A DNA stretch of 64,000 nt, taken from Furcasterigmium furcatum (taxonomy: Eukaryota > Ascomycota > Sordariomycetes > Glomerellales > Plectosphaerellaceae). Location of the stretch: positions 1,281,088 to 1,345,087 of the forward strand of contig BCIA01000005.1 in NCBI GenBank assembly GCA_001599815.1, read 5' to 3'. The translations under genes were made by a program, and so were the position numbers. Below the pieces are notes generated by a model, which searched no databases, was not told the DNA's origin, and saw only the letters and a list, made by a program, of their open reading frames with translations. Positions 22,825 through 34,322 of this stretch are shown one piece after another; position 1 is the first letter of the stretch, and the number at the start of each line of letters is the position of its first letter.

Positions 22825-23444
22825 TTACAGAGGCTGCACAAGTGCTGGGAACGGCCGAAACTTATGAGCCGGGCACTGGTAAGCACCGGGAGTGGTGTCC
22901 ATGTATCGCTGATGGTATTCCTCGGCATCAAACCACTCTCCCACCTTTGTGATCTCCGTGACGATAGGTGTTTCGGGGTACCACTGTTTTGCCACCTGCT
23001 CTGTTACCTCCCTGGCAATTCTTTCTTGTTCGTCGTTGTGATAAAAGATGGCAGACCGATACTGAGTTCCCTGATCCGCGCCTTGGGCGTTGAGCGTTGT
23101 TGGATCGTGTATCTTGTAAAAGAATTTAAGTAGGTCACCATACGATACGATAGTGGGATCGAACACGAGCCGGACAGATTCGGTGTCTGGCATTGTTTCA
23201 GTCAGCTGATGCCAATTTGGTTCAGACGAAGCAGAGTAACAAGAGGGGCGAACTGACGACCCGTAGTGCCGGAAGCGACACGCCTGTAAGTCGGAGCATT
23301 AGTCTCCCCTCCGGTGTAGCCCACGACAAGGTCGGTGAGCCCCTTGCCATTGCCGAAATGTCTCCGATATAGATGCTCAATTCCCCAGAAACAACCTCCG
23401 GCAATGGTCGCTGTCTGTGTGCTCGAAGCGTTGTTCTCGCCCAT
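22825..23444 (-). CDS. msrA: Peptide methionine (S)-S-oxide reductase MsrA
   Basis: Two exons, 23444-23261 and 23186-22825, with a 74-bp intron, give 181 residues from MGENNASST. An in-frame ATG at 23474 (MPPRILPHSI) would add ten residues. The catalytic motif GGCFWGIEHLYR, with the nucleophilic Cys, lies near the N-terminus. It is followed by VVGYTGGETNAPTYRRVASG and, after the splice, ESVRLVFDP, FYKIHDPTTLNAQGADQGTQ and YRSAIFYHNDEQ, all hallmark MsrA blocks. The protein ends AYQCPAHKFRPF, carrying a possible resolving Cys. It reduces methionine-S-sulfoxide in oxidised proteins with thioredoxin. No targeting peptide is evident, so probably cytosolic. The donor (GTCGTC) is weak, but the frame and homology across it fit. 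Confidence 0.93.
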
Positions 23445-24002
23445 GATGGAATGTGGTAAAATCCGTGGTGGCATCGGATTTCTGGCGTTAAGTTCAAAAC
23501 AACGGTAGTCGCATGTCGGCGGCTTCATATAGCAGTACGTTCCACCCGCGCAATATGTATACCGTGTGGTCGGTGCCCCTGTTCCGCTGTTGCATCATCT
23601 TGGAAGTATCTGTCTGTGATGGCGGCCTGGAGGCGGCGGGCCCGCCGTGGCACTCCCCAGAGCAGGTAGTACGACTAGAGTAATTAAGGTACGAGAAGAG
23701 CTGCGTGGCCGGCACCGCAGCCGCAGCATCGCGGCGGAGGTGTGAGGCGGGGTGATCCCCCGCAACCCCGCGCCTCCGCCTCCGTCTTCTGAGCCTCCTG
23801 TACCAAACCTGATGTATAATGGAAGCCAGCGACTGCCCCCAGCCAGACCGGAATAGTAGTAATATATCGGACGACTCTCCTTCCTCCGCTGTCCACGTTG
23901 CCGAAGTGTGTATCCTGTGCGACAGTGAGGGAGTCTTGGGTCTAAATATGGATAAAACCTTTTCTTGAATTAAAAATGATTTTCTTCTTCTTTTTCAGGT
24001 GT
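23445..24002. other. Intergenic region upstream of MsrA, downstream of the carboxylesterase
   Basis: About 560 bases, no gene seen. T-rich around 23940-24000, fitting the 3' region of the minus-strand carboxylesterase; the rest would hold the MsrA promoter. Confidence 0.4.
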
Positions 24003-25836
24003 TCAGTTTTCAATGCTAAGTCTACCCATCGCAAGACCCGCAAAGGCAGAAACGACTTGCCTCTGGTCAGCTCCTTTCAGCAACTCGAAGTGCCTCATTC
24101 GCCTCCTGAGGCCGTATTCTTCGTTGTCAATTTCTCCGCAGCGTCCCGTAGGACCGAACGCCATTCTCTTGTCCGCAGCCCACGGCGCTTCACCGTTCAT
24201 GAACAATATCCATCTCCGCCTCATCTCTGCACCGACTGCCTCGGAAGCCGGGTCAAATGACAGGTCATACCCCCCGAATAGTAAAACAAGATCGACCGCA
24301 TGGTGGGCACGGCTGGAAGGTTGCCACGGGTTCGGCTGATCAATGATGTACTGATAGGCAGATCTTCCATCTCTTCGCCATTGCGTCCAGATGTCGAATG
24401 CCGGCATTGCGAAGCAACGATCGTTGATAAAGTCCAGTGCGCCCAACTTGCATGACGTTGCTCTGCTGGGGTAGATGCCATAGGCACGCTTCAAACCAGT
24501 TGACGTTGTGATTTTGTCGAAGCACTCTGAGATTTCACTGGCGCTTGCCGTCTCAATACCGTTTCGCCAGATGGCCGACTGTTCATGATGTTTAGCCGTG
24601 CCAAAATACAGGGGAGGGCAGGGATTAGCCAACTTACGTCGTACTCGCAGTCGCCAATCATGAGGGCTTGGACGCCTTCTTTTTTCTTCTGCCACCCCTC
24701 CAATCCATCGGCAGCTTGAAGCCACAGAGCAGTAATACCACTGTCTTGCAGATGATGAAGCAGTGACTTGACTGGTATTTCCAGGAGGGAAGACCCATCT
24801 GACTCCTGTGCCTTCTTGGACAGCCGATCTAGCATTGACTTGCCCGCCTTCGGCGGCATGGGCGGAGAGAGGAACAACGACCCGGACTGGAGAATGACCC
24901 GTTTGACAGGGGTCCCGATGATGGCATGGGCATGGGCATAGACAGCCCCCGCGCTCTCACCTGCAAGGGTGATGTTGTCCTATACGATCTGTTAACGACC
25001 GTGGAGTTGGGCACGATGCACAGAGGCTGGACTGACCGGGTCGCCACCGAAGCCTGCGATGTGTTTCCGAATCCAATCCAAGGCGAGCGCTTGGTCTTTC
25101 AGTGCCAAGTTTGTTGTCTCTCCGTTGCCAAATCCAAAAATGTTCAGTCGGTAGTTCAGGGCCACCATTATGACTGGTGTTCCAGTCTTGACGGAGTCGG
25201 CCACCATGCGTTGGGGATCACAGATCCTGCCAGACAGGCTGCCAAATGTCGTCACCTGGGAGCCGCCTGCGACCAGTTAGAACAGGTAGATGGTGGACGA
25301 ATAATTATGCGTCGGCGGATGACGGTGCGCAGATTCCGAGCATGCTACTAACCATATATCCATACAAACACTGGTAAGCATCGCGCCCTCTGTTGGCCTC
25401 CTGGAACTGTGACGGTGAGGTTAAGGCACTCAAACTCGTCTTGAGGTTCGAGAACATCGTCTAGTTCCTCTGGAACCCGAAGTAAGATCGCAGGCGAAAT
25501 GTAATTTTGAGGACACACAGGCCTACGATGACGAGTCAGCAACGACAGACAGGCCTCCCGGGGGGAGACAACGTACCCAAACGCAGTACAATCCACCGGA
25601 CCTAGGGCGTCTTCGGGCGCTTCGTGAAGCTGGGCTTGCTGGAATCTTGCTGGGATCTTGCCGTACTTAATGCCCCTATACTGTTCAATAGTGACCCCAT
25701 CGCGAACCCAGGTGACCCCCTTGAGGCGGGTATTCAAGGAGGAATGCTCCTTGATGGTATGGGTTGGGTGACCACAAGGCATGGGGCTCAAGTGGGAGGC
25801 AATCGCGGCCAGTCTTTGGGCAGACATTGTGGACAT
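24003..25836 (-). CDS. Type-B carboxylesterase/lipase family protein
   Basis: Five exons: 25836-25577, 25522-25353, 25266-25037, 24979-24638, 24578-24003. All introns (54, 86, 57, 59 bp) are GT-AG and in phase; the product is 525 residues. Visible blocks of the alpha/beta-hydrolase COesterase family are YRGIKYGKIPARF, CPQNY, ECLNLTV, VFVWIYGGSQ (oxyanion region), LALKDQALALDWIRKHIAGFGGDP, and the nucleophile elbow GESAG in exon 4. A likely catalytic His is in RAHHAVDLVLLFGGY. No signal peptide is visible from the chosen ATG (MSTMSAQRL), so probably intracellular; MPCGHPTHT (25782) is an alternative start. The substrate is unknown. It lies between MsrA and a beta-mannosidase relic, near CoA-metabolism genes. 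Confidence 0.92.
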
Positions 25837-26287
25837 GTTCCAAGATTGGTAAAAGCCTGGTTTGCCTGGGTATGCCAATGGCAGAGTGGGGGTATTGCAG
25901 GTCAACGCGACGTCCTCTGCGTACGCGGGCGTGGAAGTTTGGGTGTATAGTAGGAACGGTTGAAATGGGGGGAGGGGAGCTTGGGTATTCCCATGGCCTC
26001 GGCTTCCAACACAGCAAAAAGAGGCAGGCGCAATCAAGTGGCGTCGCGGGGACCATCAACCCTGTTGGTCACCAAGGCCGAGGGAGGCCGGCGGGCGGAG
26101 AAGCGGGGTGGGGCATCCGAAAACCCGCCATCCCGCCCGCCTTACCCCCGAGCTTCCCCCGACTTGTCTTTCCCCGGAGCTTGGCTAATTCGCCTGGGGT
26201 GGTATTTCTTTCTGCATCGGCTGAGGACACCACCGGGTATCTTGGTCGCAACCCATTTCAATCTCTCAAGTTTCTCTCGAGTCCAAC
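25837..26287. other. Divergent region between the carboxylesterase and the beta-mannosidase-like relic
   Basis: About 450 bases without a gene; would contain the carboxylesterase promoter. No regulatory site assigned. Confidence 0.35.
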
Positions 26288-27111
26288 ATGCCGAGGTCTG
26301 CCGTTTCGGGTGTCGATACATCCCTGTCCGAGTTTGAATGGGAGTGGAAAGAAAGTGACTCCACGGAGTGGTTTGGAGGCCTTGGATTTCCCTGGAACGC
26401 CGGAACGAGGGAGAACGGCTGGGCGGACTGCGAAATACGATGCAGATTTGCGACGCCGCAGAACACCAAGCATCTGTTCAACGCCTTCCTCGTCTTCGAT
26501 GGACTGGATCAGTCTGCGAGTGTCAAGATGAATAAACATACGATCCTAGAATCGGGAACCGAGACTCAACAGCAGCGAGTTGATATAGAGGATAAGCTAC
26601 GCCCCGAGGGTCGGGTGAATGAGCTCATGTTCTCATTTCATTCCAATAAATCAGGTAATTTAGAACTATCCCACCACCTTTCCGCGGCTATATGAGGAAA
26701 TGCTCAGTCTGGAAAGCAGGTACAGCAGGTGCCCGTCATTCTCTTTGGCATGATATTCGGCTGCAGCTTTTCCACGCAAGAGTCACCGACATGCAGGCAT
26801 CAATGAAGTCTGTGGCTGGCCAACACGATGTAACCGGCTCGATCCATGTGTCACTTGCTGGTGAGCCAACTGCACTTGAGCTCAGCGTTTGGACGAAGAC
26901 GGGGCGCATCTACGAGACTTTTATTGCGCTAGGCGTAGGTCAGTTGTCAGTCGACGTTGATCTCAAAACTTCGCGTCCCACGATGGGCTCAACGGATCAC
27001 AACGACGACTCCCTCTACTCCATAGTGGCTCAACTACAATCGGCTGAGGGTCTCGCGCATGTGGCATCTCTTCCCTTGCAATGCCTAGTCTCTAGTGGAG
27101 GAGAAGCTTGA
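26288..27111 (+). pseudogene. Truncated beta-mannosidase (GH2)-like relic lacking the catalytic domain
   Basis: Two exons can be spliced (26288-26654, 26720-27111; 65-bp GTAATT...CAG intron) into a 252-residue product. The first part reads like the N-terminal sugar-binding domain of fungal GH2 beta-mannosidase: FEWEWKESDSTEW, AFLVFDGLDQSASVKMN, ILES, QRVDIEDKLRPEGRVNEL. The second part reads like the following immunoglobulin-like domain: HDIRLQLFHARVTDM, SIHVSLAGEP. The Trp-rich block that normally joins them and the whole TIM-barrel with both catalytic Glu residues are missing; normal enzymes have about 850 residues. I read this as a gene decayed by internal and 3' deletion, though a short expressed protein cannot be excluded. 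Confidence 0.6.
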
Positions 27112-27545
27112 GAAAACGTCAAGTCTAATTGTGTACGGTGCGGCTTGGTGGAATCTCATGTAAGGCATGGTGCCAAGGGGGACCCTGGGATGAGCGTGCC
27201 TTTGTTGCGTGTTGTCTAGACCCAATCAAGAAAGTGGCAAGTTGAACATGCAGATTGAGCTTCCCGGTCACGACCTTGGAGAAAATCCAACAGAGGACAT
27301 GGAAAGAAACGAGCGTGCTCGTGAGAGCGATAGTGCACCATCTCCGCCCACCTCTGTTATCCCGTCCGAGTCGTGACGACATGAACAATGGCAATCTCAC
27401 GCGGACGGCGTCATGTGGATTGTAGCTGGCCTAAATTTCTTACATTGTTCGAAAGTTAAACAGCAGTGTCGGGGTGCGAGACGTTTTCAGCCGTCTGTTC
27501 CGTATAATTGTACACTTGGTGGCCATCTGGACAGCACGTCTCCAG
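27112..27545. other. Intergenic, downstream of the beta-mannosidase-like relic
   Basis: About 430 bases. I could not find remains of the missing catalytic domain here in any frame; the deletion therefore seems complete. The right part is the 3' region of the CoA ligase gene. Confidence 0.35.
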
Positions 27546-29288
27546 TTACAGCTTTGCTCCTTGCCGAGTCCCTTCCCGTTTGGCCACATCCTTGAGGTCT
27601 TTCTTCAACATCTTACCTGAAGCGTTCTTTGGAATATTATCCAGGAATCTTAAACCCCCTCGTAGTTGTTTGTGGCTTGCGACCTTGGCGGCAAGCCATG
27701 ACTTGATATCCTCTGCGTCTCGGATGCTTTGCTCATCCATAGGAACCCCTGTCACTGGGTCGCACCCCTCGCTGCCACGTTTCGCATGAACGATGTATGC
27801 CCGCGGGACCTCCGTGTGGATTGACGCGTCGTAAACGCCGACGACTGCGGCGTCCTGAACCAGTGGATGGTTGATCAGTTTTCCTTCAAGCTCCGTTGGA
27901 GTGACTTGGAAGCCCTTGAACTTGATAAGATCCTTCACCCTGTCCGTAATGAAGAAGTTGCCATGCTCGTCCTCGTAGCCAACATCGCCAGTGCGCAGAT
28001 ATCTTTTTCCGTCTTGCTCGACGATGGTCTCTGCTGTGGCCTTTTCGTTCTTCCAGTACCCTTTGAACACGATGGGTCCGGCAACCCAATACTCTCCCAC
28101 TTCGCCGCGGCTGACCTCTCGATCGCCTGACATGAACTTGGCAGAAAGATTGGGAAACAATTTGCCAACACTACCGATGGAGGCATTCCATTCATTCCAA
28201 GGCTGCGTGTGCGTCATTGGCGACGCCTCAGAGAGGCCATACGCCTGATTGATAGCGATGCCCAGCCGCTTGTGGACCTTTTCAACCAACTCTGTTGGCA
28301 AAGGAGCAGCCCCGCAGGTCAGCATGCGCAGGCTGCGCAGACCAACCTTCTCGGCAAGTGGATCGTGTGCCAGACGGACGATGACGGGAGGCGCGACATA
28401 GACGAAGCTGATCTTGTGCGTCTGGACCAAGTCCAGAAATCGCTTGAACTCGTAGTCGCGGACTGCCACCATCTCGATTCCCCGGTAGAGACTCTGGCAA
28501 ACGAGCCCAACAAGGCCATAAATGTGGAAGAATGGGAGGATTCCAAGTATCTTGTCCTTGCCAGATTCGTACGAGGAGCCCACGGAGGCGGTAATGAGGT
28601 AGAGTTCCGAAACGATGTTCCGGTGGGTTAGCATGACCCCCTTAGGAAGGCCTGTGGTGCCCGAACTGTAAACGAGAAAGGCCAGATGTTCCTTAGGGGC
28701 CAATTTCACCCGACCCCGAAGGGCCTGGTCGTGTGAGGGTTGAATATCCGTCCAGTGTCTGAATGTGGCGGACTTCTGACTTCCCATAAGGAGTATAGCA
28801 CTCAGGGGGAGTCCAACACTCTCCGCGGCTTTGACAGCGTTTGGCAAGTGTGAGTTCGTTGTCACTAGGACTTTGGCTCCAGCGTTGCGAAGCTGAAATG
28901 CGAGCTCAGCGGGCGTGTAACCTGGATTGACTGGGGACACGACGCCGCCTGCATACTGCGTTCCAAAGATCACGGGCCCGAAGTCGACATCGTTAAGGGA
29001 ATAGATCGCAAGTACGTCGCCAGCTTGCCAGTCGTGATGCTGGTAAAGACCCTCGCCGAAAAGGGTTGCGGCGTTTTGGACGTCCCGGACATCATATTGT
29101 CGCGACGGGTTATCCGCAGACCGATATATCACTGTCGTCTAGCTGTTAGCAAGCTATCGCGTGAGAAGGCACCACGGATGAGTAGGCATGCCTTGTTTGT
29201 CGGGGAATCCCTTGTTCCTTTCGAACATCAGCGACCAGAGGTCCACGTCGGGGATGTCGACTTGCGGGAACGACGAATCGATCGGCAT
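27546..29288 (-). CDS. 4-coumarate-CoA ligase-like acyl-CoA synthetase, probably peroxisomal
   Basis: Two exons, 29288-29192 and 29131-27546; 560 residues starting MPIDSSFPQVDIPDVDLWS. The 60-bp intron has a GC donor (CAAG|GCATGC), branch GCTAAC and acceptor GACAG. Only this splice keeps the frame and the expected ...FPDKQVIYRSAD join. The ANL-family blocks are present: the AMP-binding loop YSSGTTGLPKGVMLTHRN, AYGLSEASPMTH (A5-like), YLRTGDVGYEDEHGNFFITDRVKD split over A7/A8, KFKGFQVTPTELEG, and the catalytic Lys region PKNASGKMLKKDL. It activates a carboxylic acid to its CoA thioester via acyl-AMP. The C-terminus AKL is a PTS1, so peroxisomal import is likely. The substrate (aromatic or fatty acid) is not readable. 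Confidence 0.94.
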
Positions 29289-29893
29289 CTTGGTACTGCG
29301 CGGCCAAAAGAAAGCAACGATCGATTGGATTGGGCTGTGGCCTCGAAATGAGAGCTCGGCTCAGGATGGATAATGTCCGAATGAAGTGTGTTTACTAATG
29401 ATTTGTGAGATGCCTAGCAACTATGGCAACTGGAACTCGGACCTCGGTGCGTTTCTTGGGCATGGATAGTGACGGGTTGTGTTCGTGTCCCCAAGGCGTA
29501 AAAGTGGTGGCCGTTCTTTGTGTGGGATCGTTGGTGGCTACCCTCAGCGGGCATAGGTCCGCCTCCGCCTCCGCCTCCGCCACGACCCCCGCGAACCCAC
29601 GCAGAACATGGGGGAAGACTGGATCCATGGACGCCGCCAAAGCCGCCCCCCGCTCCCTCCTTTCGTCCCCGGAGCGGCAATTGCTTCTCCGCTTGGCCGA
29701 CATACGTAAGCTTGCTAGCTACATGGTTTGCTTGATGTCACGCCTTCCACGAGTATAACCATCTCCGTCCTCGGGGATTTAAACAACCTGCGGTGTCAGC
29801 GAGGGGTCACGATGAGCACCAGTCCAGTCCTCCTACTCAAAACTCATCAAACCAGACTCCACCCCATTCCTCTTTTCATCGACTTCTGGAGAC
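29289..29893. other. Intergenic with CCTCCG repeat and a possible upstream exon
   Basis: Mostly promoter for the minus-strand CoA ligase. A short (CCTCCG)n microsatellite lies at about 29560-29582. An ATG at 29628 opens a 26-codon stretch (MDAAKAAPRSLLSSPERQ...) ending at a GTAAGC donor at 29706. It could splice in phase to an acceptor at 29890-29891, just before the next open frame, but no good branch site is visible. Confidence 0.35.
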
Positions 29894-30433
29894 ATGGATT
29901 TGAAAGAACTGTGGCTCGAAGATGACGGGGATGGATCTATGGAGAACTCCAGTTCCAGATCGAAGTCGTGCAGGGTAGCAGTTATGCACACGCCTTTCTG
30001 GAAAGACCAGAGCTCTCAGTCTGCGGCTGGCTTGGGCCATACGCCGAATGGCCTGGAAGTCAGTGATGCACTCGAAGACATCACTAGGTCACCCGCTTCA
30101 GAAGAAGACGCACGAAGCCGTCGAGCAGCCTCCTTGGCTACCAACCCCTCCTTCGACGAGGATGACGCGAAGTCCCTGCAGGAAGAGACAGAAACGTCTG
30201 CCTCAAGAGACCGCGACTACGACAACGAAATCTTGGAAGTATTGAGGGCAACTGCCCGCGAAAGGGATTTTCTCAGGAACAAACTGCCTCAGCGTAGTGG
30301 CAGCGCCGAGCAAATCACTCCCGGACTATCCCCCGCCCCGAAACGACGCCGAACACGCCAGAGGGAACTCACCGATGAAGACCGGCGGTACTTGGAGATA
30401 TGGATTTGGAGCGCATACGAATCTGTTTTCTGA
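29894..30433 (+). CDS. Hypothetical 179-residue protein
   Basis: Single open frame from ATG 29894 (GAGACATGG) to TGA. It is hydrophilic, rich in Ser, Glu, Asp and Arg, with a helical stretch (DYDNEILEVLRATARERDFLRNKL) and a basic patch that could be a nuclear signal (PAPKRRRTRQREL), ending in LEIWIWSAYESVF. No family recognised, no signal peptide or membrane segment. An upstream exon at 29628-29705 could extend it in frame by 27 residues. It lies between the CoA ligase and a Zn2Cys6 regulator. Open-frame length and codon usage give only modest support; it may be lineage-specific or a remnant. Confidence 0.42.
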   Translation: MDLKELWLEDDGDGSMENSSSRSKSCRVAVMHTPFWKDQSSQSAAGLGHTPNGLEVSDALEDITRSPASEEDARSRRAASLATNPSFDEDDAKSLQEETETSASRDRDYDNEILEVLRATARERDFLRNKLPQRSGSAEQITPGLSPAPKRRRTRQRELTDEDRRYLEIWIWSAYESVF

Positions 30434-30894
30434 CAAGTATCACGATGCTCAGCCGTGGCATGAATCGTGAGGTACAGTCACGGAAGGAAGAGATGATGAT
30501 CTATGTAGCATTATATCATATTATACCAGAGCCGTGCACAACATGCTAATTGCGATCAAGAGTGTAGCGCAAAATGCCATGCCTATTGTATGGGGACGAT
30601 GATTTATCATCGGACGGAGACGTTTTGGTGCTGGAGGCGTGCCTGGAAGCTGACCCCAAAACTCGAGTCGTCCTGATGCCCAGTCAGAATCAACCTAACC
30701 GCATCAAGTTAGAATATCCATGATTCGATCTTTGAAGCGGAATCTTACCACCAAGCAATCCGCGCGGGGTGATGCGGGCGGGGTTCTGAAATAAAAGACG
30801 GACATCCGCCGCCGCTGTCCGCCCGCCACGCACGTCCAAGTCCCCAAGCTTCTTTCCAAGTTGGCCCCCCTCCCTGAGGCCCATCACCTTCGAC
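30434..30894. other. Intergenic, promoter of the Zn2Cys6 regulator
   Basis: About 460 bases, AT-richer in 30480-30620 (TTATATCATATTATACC), then GC-rich up to the regulator ATG. No gene seen. Confidence 0.4.
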
Positions 30895-33229
30895 ATGGCT
30901 TGCTTGCATTGCCGGCAACGGTGGGTCCCACCCCGGGAAATCTCTGCGGCATTTGCGGAACGAGACTCATGTGCCACATTCTCAGAAAGCGGCGATGTGA
31001 CGGAGCCAAGCCAATATGTGGCCTGTGTCAAAGGAGACAGCTTCAGTGTGTCTATGTGGACAGAGAGCTCGTTTCAAGGTAAGTACGGGTCGAAGTCGAA
31101 GCTTGGTACCGAGCCCCTGGTTTGACATCCCCGTCGCTGACTGTTGGTCTCTGAACCAGAGCCGCGAGACCTAGACGAAGGTCGGACTTGGGCAACCAGT
31201 CTGCTCAGGCCATTGAGCATCTTCTACAGTCACACACCGATGTCTTGAGACGCCTCCAGAGAATAATTCATGCCCCTGGCTCTGAGAGACATGTCTCTGG
31301 AAGAGAAGAGTCTGTCAGAGAGGACTCTGAAGGCGACGACTCCAGTGGCGAGGACTCCAGCGTCGAGGACTCCAGCGTCGAGGACTCGGGAGCGGATCGT
31401 CAGAATCCTGCCAAATCAACGCTCCCCACACCTCAGGAGGAGCCGGCTTCAGAAACTACCACTCCAGTCACTACTCACCGTCCCCCTCGAAGTCGTGAGA
31501 ACCCGGGTCAGCCCAAAACAACGCCGCATTATATGCGACGAGAAGACTCAGAAGTCCCGCCATTTACCATTCCCCCGGGACACGAAGCTAGCAGCAGTAG
31601 TCTCCTGGGGCTACCCCAGGTGCAAGCGTTGGTCGGAGACTTCCCACAGGAATACTTCTACCGCGTCGAGACTCGGCACTCACATGCCTTCAGTTTAGCT
31701 CTCGGCGGTAGTCCCGCCGAACCATTGCACGCCCTCCCACATGTCGCCCGCGAAGCAGCCGATGCGCTGGTAAGCACTTTCTTCGAAGAAGTCCACACAT
31801 TCCATCCTCTCTTCGACCAGCAAACATTCTTTTCATGCTACGATGCAGCCATGAATCATGGACTGCAAGATGATGAGCTGTCTGCCGTGATCCTCTTGGT
31901 CTTTGCACTGGGTGCATTGGTGCGGGATGGTCCCCGCGATTGGTTGCCTCAAGGACATGGAAGCAGCAACGATCCTGTTCTCTGTCTACAGTACTTCAAA
32001 CATGCACGGCAGATTCTCCTTGCCACTTGGGCGCAATCTGTGGGGGGCAATCTAGTCCTTTCTCAGGGACTGTTCTTGTGCGCTGTCTTTCTAATGCACC
32101 TCCCCCAACCCCTCCTCGCGATGAAATTTGTCCACCTGGCATCGACAACCGTCGAACAATATCTCATCAGGTATACTCAGCCTCTGCTTACCATCCCATG
32201 TCAGTGATAACCAGGACATAGATCAGCGAACGCGAACCAGCCTCCAAGTCGGCTTGAGGAGACGCTTCGACTCAGCTGGGCTTGTTTCGCTGTCGAAAGG
32301 TATGACCAACCCAGACCGACCTCACCCAACGCCAATCTTACAGCTTTATGACAGCGACCTTCTCGCGGAATTCCACGAACCCAGGAGTGGCATCCAATTT
32401 CTCGCGGATAAGATGCTTTTTCCGAGCTGCGGAACCCCTCCGACTATCATTCGCCTATGCTTCCTTGCCGAAATATCCGCGCGCTCCCTTGTGAACCGCA
32501 TCCATTACGCCATCAACTTCACAGATAGCATCAACACATACATCACCAGCACAGCGACCGAGGCTACCAATGGCTCTGTAGACGGCAACAGCATGTCTGC
32601 GCTCCGGAAAATATGCGATGAACTTACTCGCCAGCTTCAGACTTGGACCGAATCTCTGCCTGACGAGATCAAAATTGACATGACTCCGGATCCATTGGAT
32701 GACAGCATGCAGTCCGCCTTGTTACGCTGCCGGTACTGGTCCTCCAGGAACAAGATTCACAGGCCGTTCGTGCTCAAGGCCACATCAATCCCGACAGGAA
32801 TGGCGTTACCTACAGAACTCGTCGAACAATGCCAAGAATGCATATCGAGCTGCCGGCAATATCTTCATTGCGCCGGAAAACTGTTGATCAGAAGAAGCCC
32901 GTACCTATTTACAGCATCACAGGGGTAGGTCGATCTCAAAATGATGTCTCATCCTGCGCTCCATTTGTCGCCATAGCCCCATCCCACATAATCACGAGGA
33001 GTGCCATGCTAACAACAATACAAGCACATTCGCCGCAGCCTTGATGCTGTGTCTCTCAGCCTTGTCGCCTGCCTTGCTTGAATACGTTTCCGACTTGGAC
33101 TCCCTTCTAACTCTGGCCCTTGACGCGCTGCGTCCTTGGACTGATGCCGAGTCAGCGATTCAGAGTTCGTATGAAATACTCAGCACGATGCGCAACAAGT
33201 TTCGACATCGGGACCACCATTATTTCTGA
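30895..33229 (+). CDS. Zn2Cys6 transcription factor with fungal-specific TF domain
   Basis: Six exons: 30895-30920, 30986-31078, 31160-32170, 32222-32299, 32355-32924, 33025-33229. All junctions are GT-AG and in phase; 660 residues. The binuclear cluster sits at the extreme N-terminus and is split by intron 1: ACLHCRQRKRRCDGAK then PICGLCQRRQLQC, giving the six Cys of Zn2Cys6 spacing. A Ser/Glu/Asp-rich linker follows with a short repeat (EDSSGEDSSVEDSSVEDS). The middle homology region is seen in ADALVSTFFEEVHTFHPLFD, LIRSANANQPPSRLEETLRL and SWACFAVESDLLAEFHEPRS. Intron 4 must use the second acceptor (32353-32354); the earlier CAG breaks the frame. A pathway-specific regulator is the usual role. 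Its neighbours on both sides are acyl-CoA enzymes. Confidence 0.92.
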
Positions 33230-33401
33230 GAGTTGGCAAAACGTCGAAGCGGAATATTACTCGCATCATTTTAGGCAAGCCGTCGATTACTTTGCCAGAG
33301 GCGTGAGCTTGAAAACTCAGTGCATCCAACACCTCAGACCACCTTTGTCATGGTTCCGTCCGTATACACAGTACTCCCGTCCTCCTCGTAGGACCTCCCA
33401 T

Positions 33402-34322
33402 CTACAGCTTTGGTACGCTTCTCTGCCGCTCGATATTGACCCCCAACATGGCTTGACCAATCCTGTCCACTGTACGCAAGATCCACTGGTTACCTTCATC
33501 GCTAGCAAGCCATCTGATGGACTCTTCACGCATTCCAGCCATGTCTGTCTGGTAAGAGCCATCGTCCAGTGACTTTCTTAGGCCCAAAATATGAGAAAGA
33601 AGTTGTGGGCCAGCACCCGTCTGAGCACGCAGACATGAAACGGCAACAAGAGAGGTATGGACCCTTCCAACGGAGGCCAGTGTTCCTCTATTCGCTGAAT
33701 CGGGATCTGAAAGGAGAGCCGAGTAGTGGCTGCCAAGTATGTATACTGGTAGATCGGGATGAGCCAAGGCGAGCTTGTCGAGAAGTTTTTCGTGATGCGG
33801 CCGATAGATTGAATTCCACAGACCAAGGCCCCTCGACGATGCGTCAGCCACGTTGTCTGCTGTGAGGTTGCGACTGTCCCTGGTGCACAGTCTCGCCGCG
33901 ATCTCCTGAGGCAGCGACGCACGAAAGGCATTTAGGCAGTTGATCGTCCTGGGAATGCCATTGAAGCTGATGCATTTCAAGATTACTTCCCGTACGTACT
34001 CCGCAATCTCAACTTCGCCGTCCAGGCTGTCGGCGCTGCGGCACGCGACCTGGTATAGAATTGACACGGAGTCTGGGGAGTTGAGTGTTGCAACCGCGGC
34101 GGCCTAGGGGGGAGTCAGTTAGTAGGCCGACACGGGACATCGCCAGGTATCAAGACATACACTTATGGCAAGCCAGGGCCGCCAACCCAGATTCCGTGCA
34201 TTTGAGTCTCGCTCGATGCTCCAAAATACCTCATCAATACCAGCAGGGGGGCTTCGGGGACGAGACTGAGCGAGAGGCTCGTTGATTAGAGCCTGTAAGG
34301 ATGGAGAGAGTTGGGACATCAT
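33402..34322 (-). CDS. AhpD-like (carboxymuconolactone decarboxylase-fold) protein
   Basis: Two exons, 34322-34161 and 34103-33402, with a 57-bp intron; 287 residues. The start is MMSQLSPSLQALINEP; the second Met is equally good. Helical throughout, with FNGIPRTINCLNAF (the 'IAxxxG-R-N-L' region of AhpD-like proteins) and, near the end, LASVGRVHTSLVAVSCLRAQ followed by GAGPQLLSHILGL. Fungal members of this family often lack the CxxC redox pair of bacterial AhpD, and I see no CxxC here. The biochemical role is therefore open: peroxide/thiol chemistry or lactone decarboxylation are the family's known activities. It converges on the Zn2Cys6 gene (172 bp apart) and diverges from the cytochrome b5-acyl-CoA dehydrogenase. 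Confidence 0.78.
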
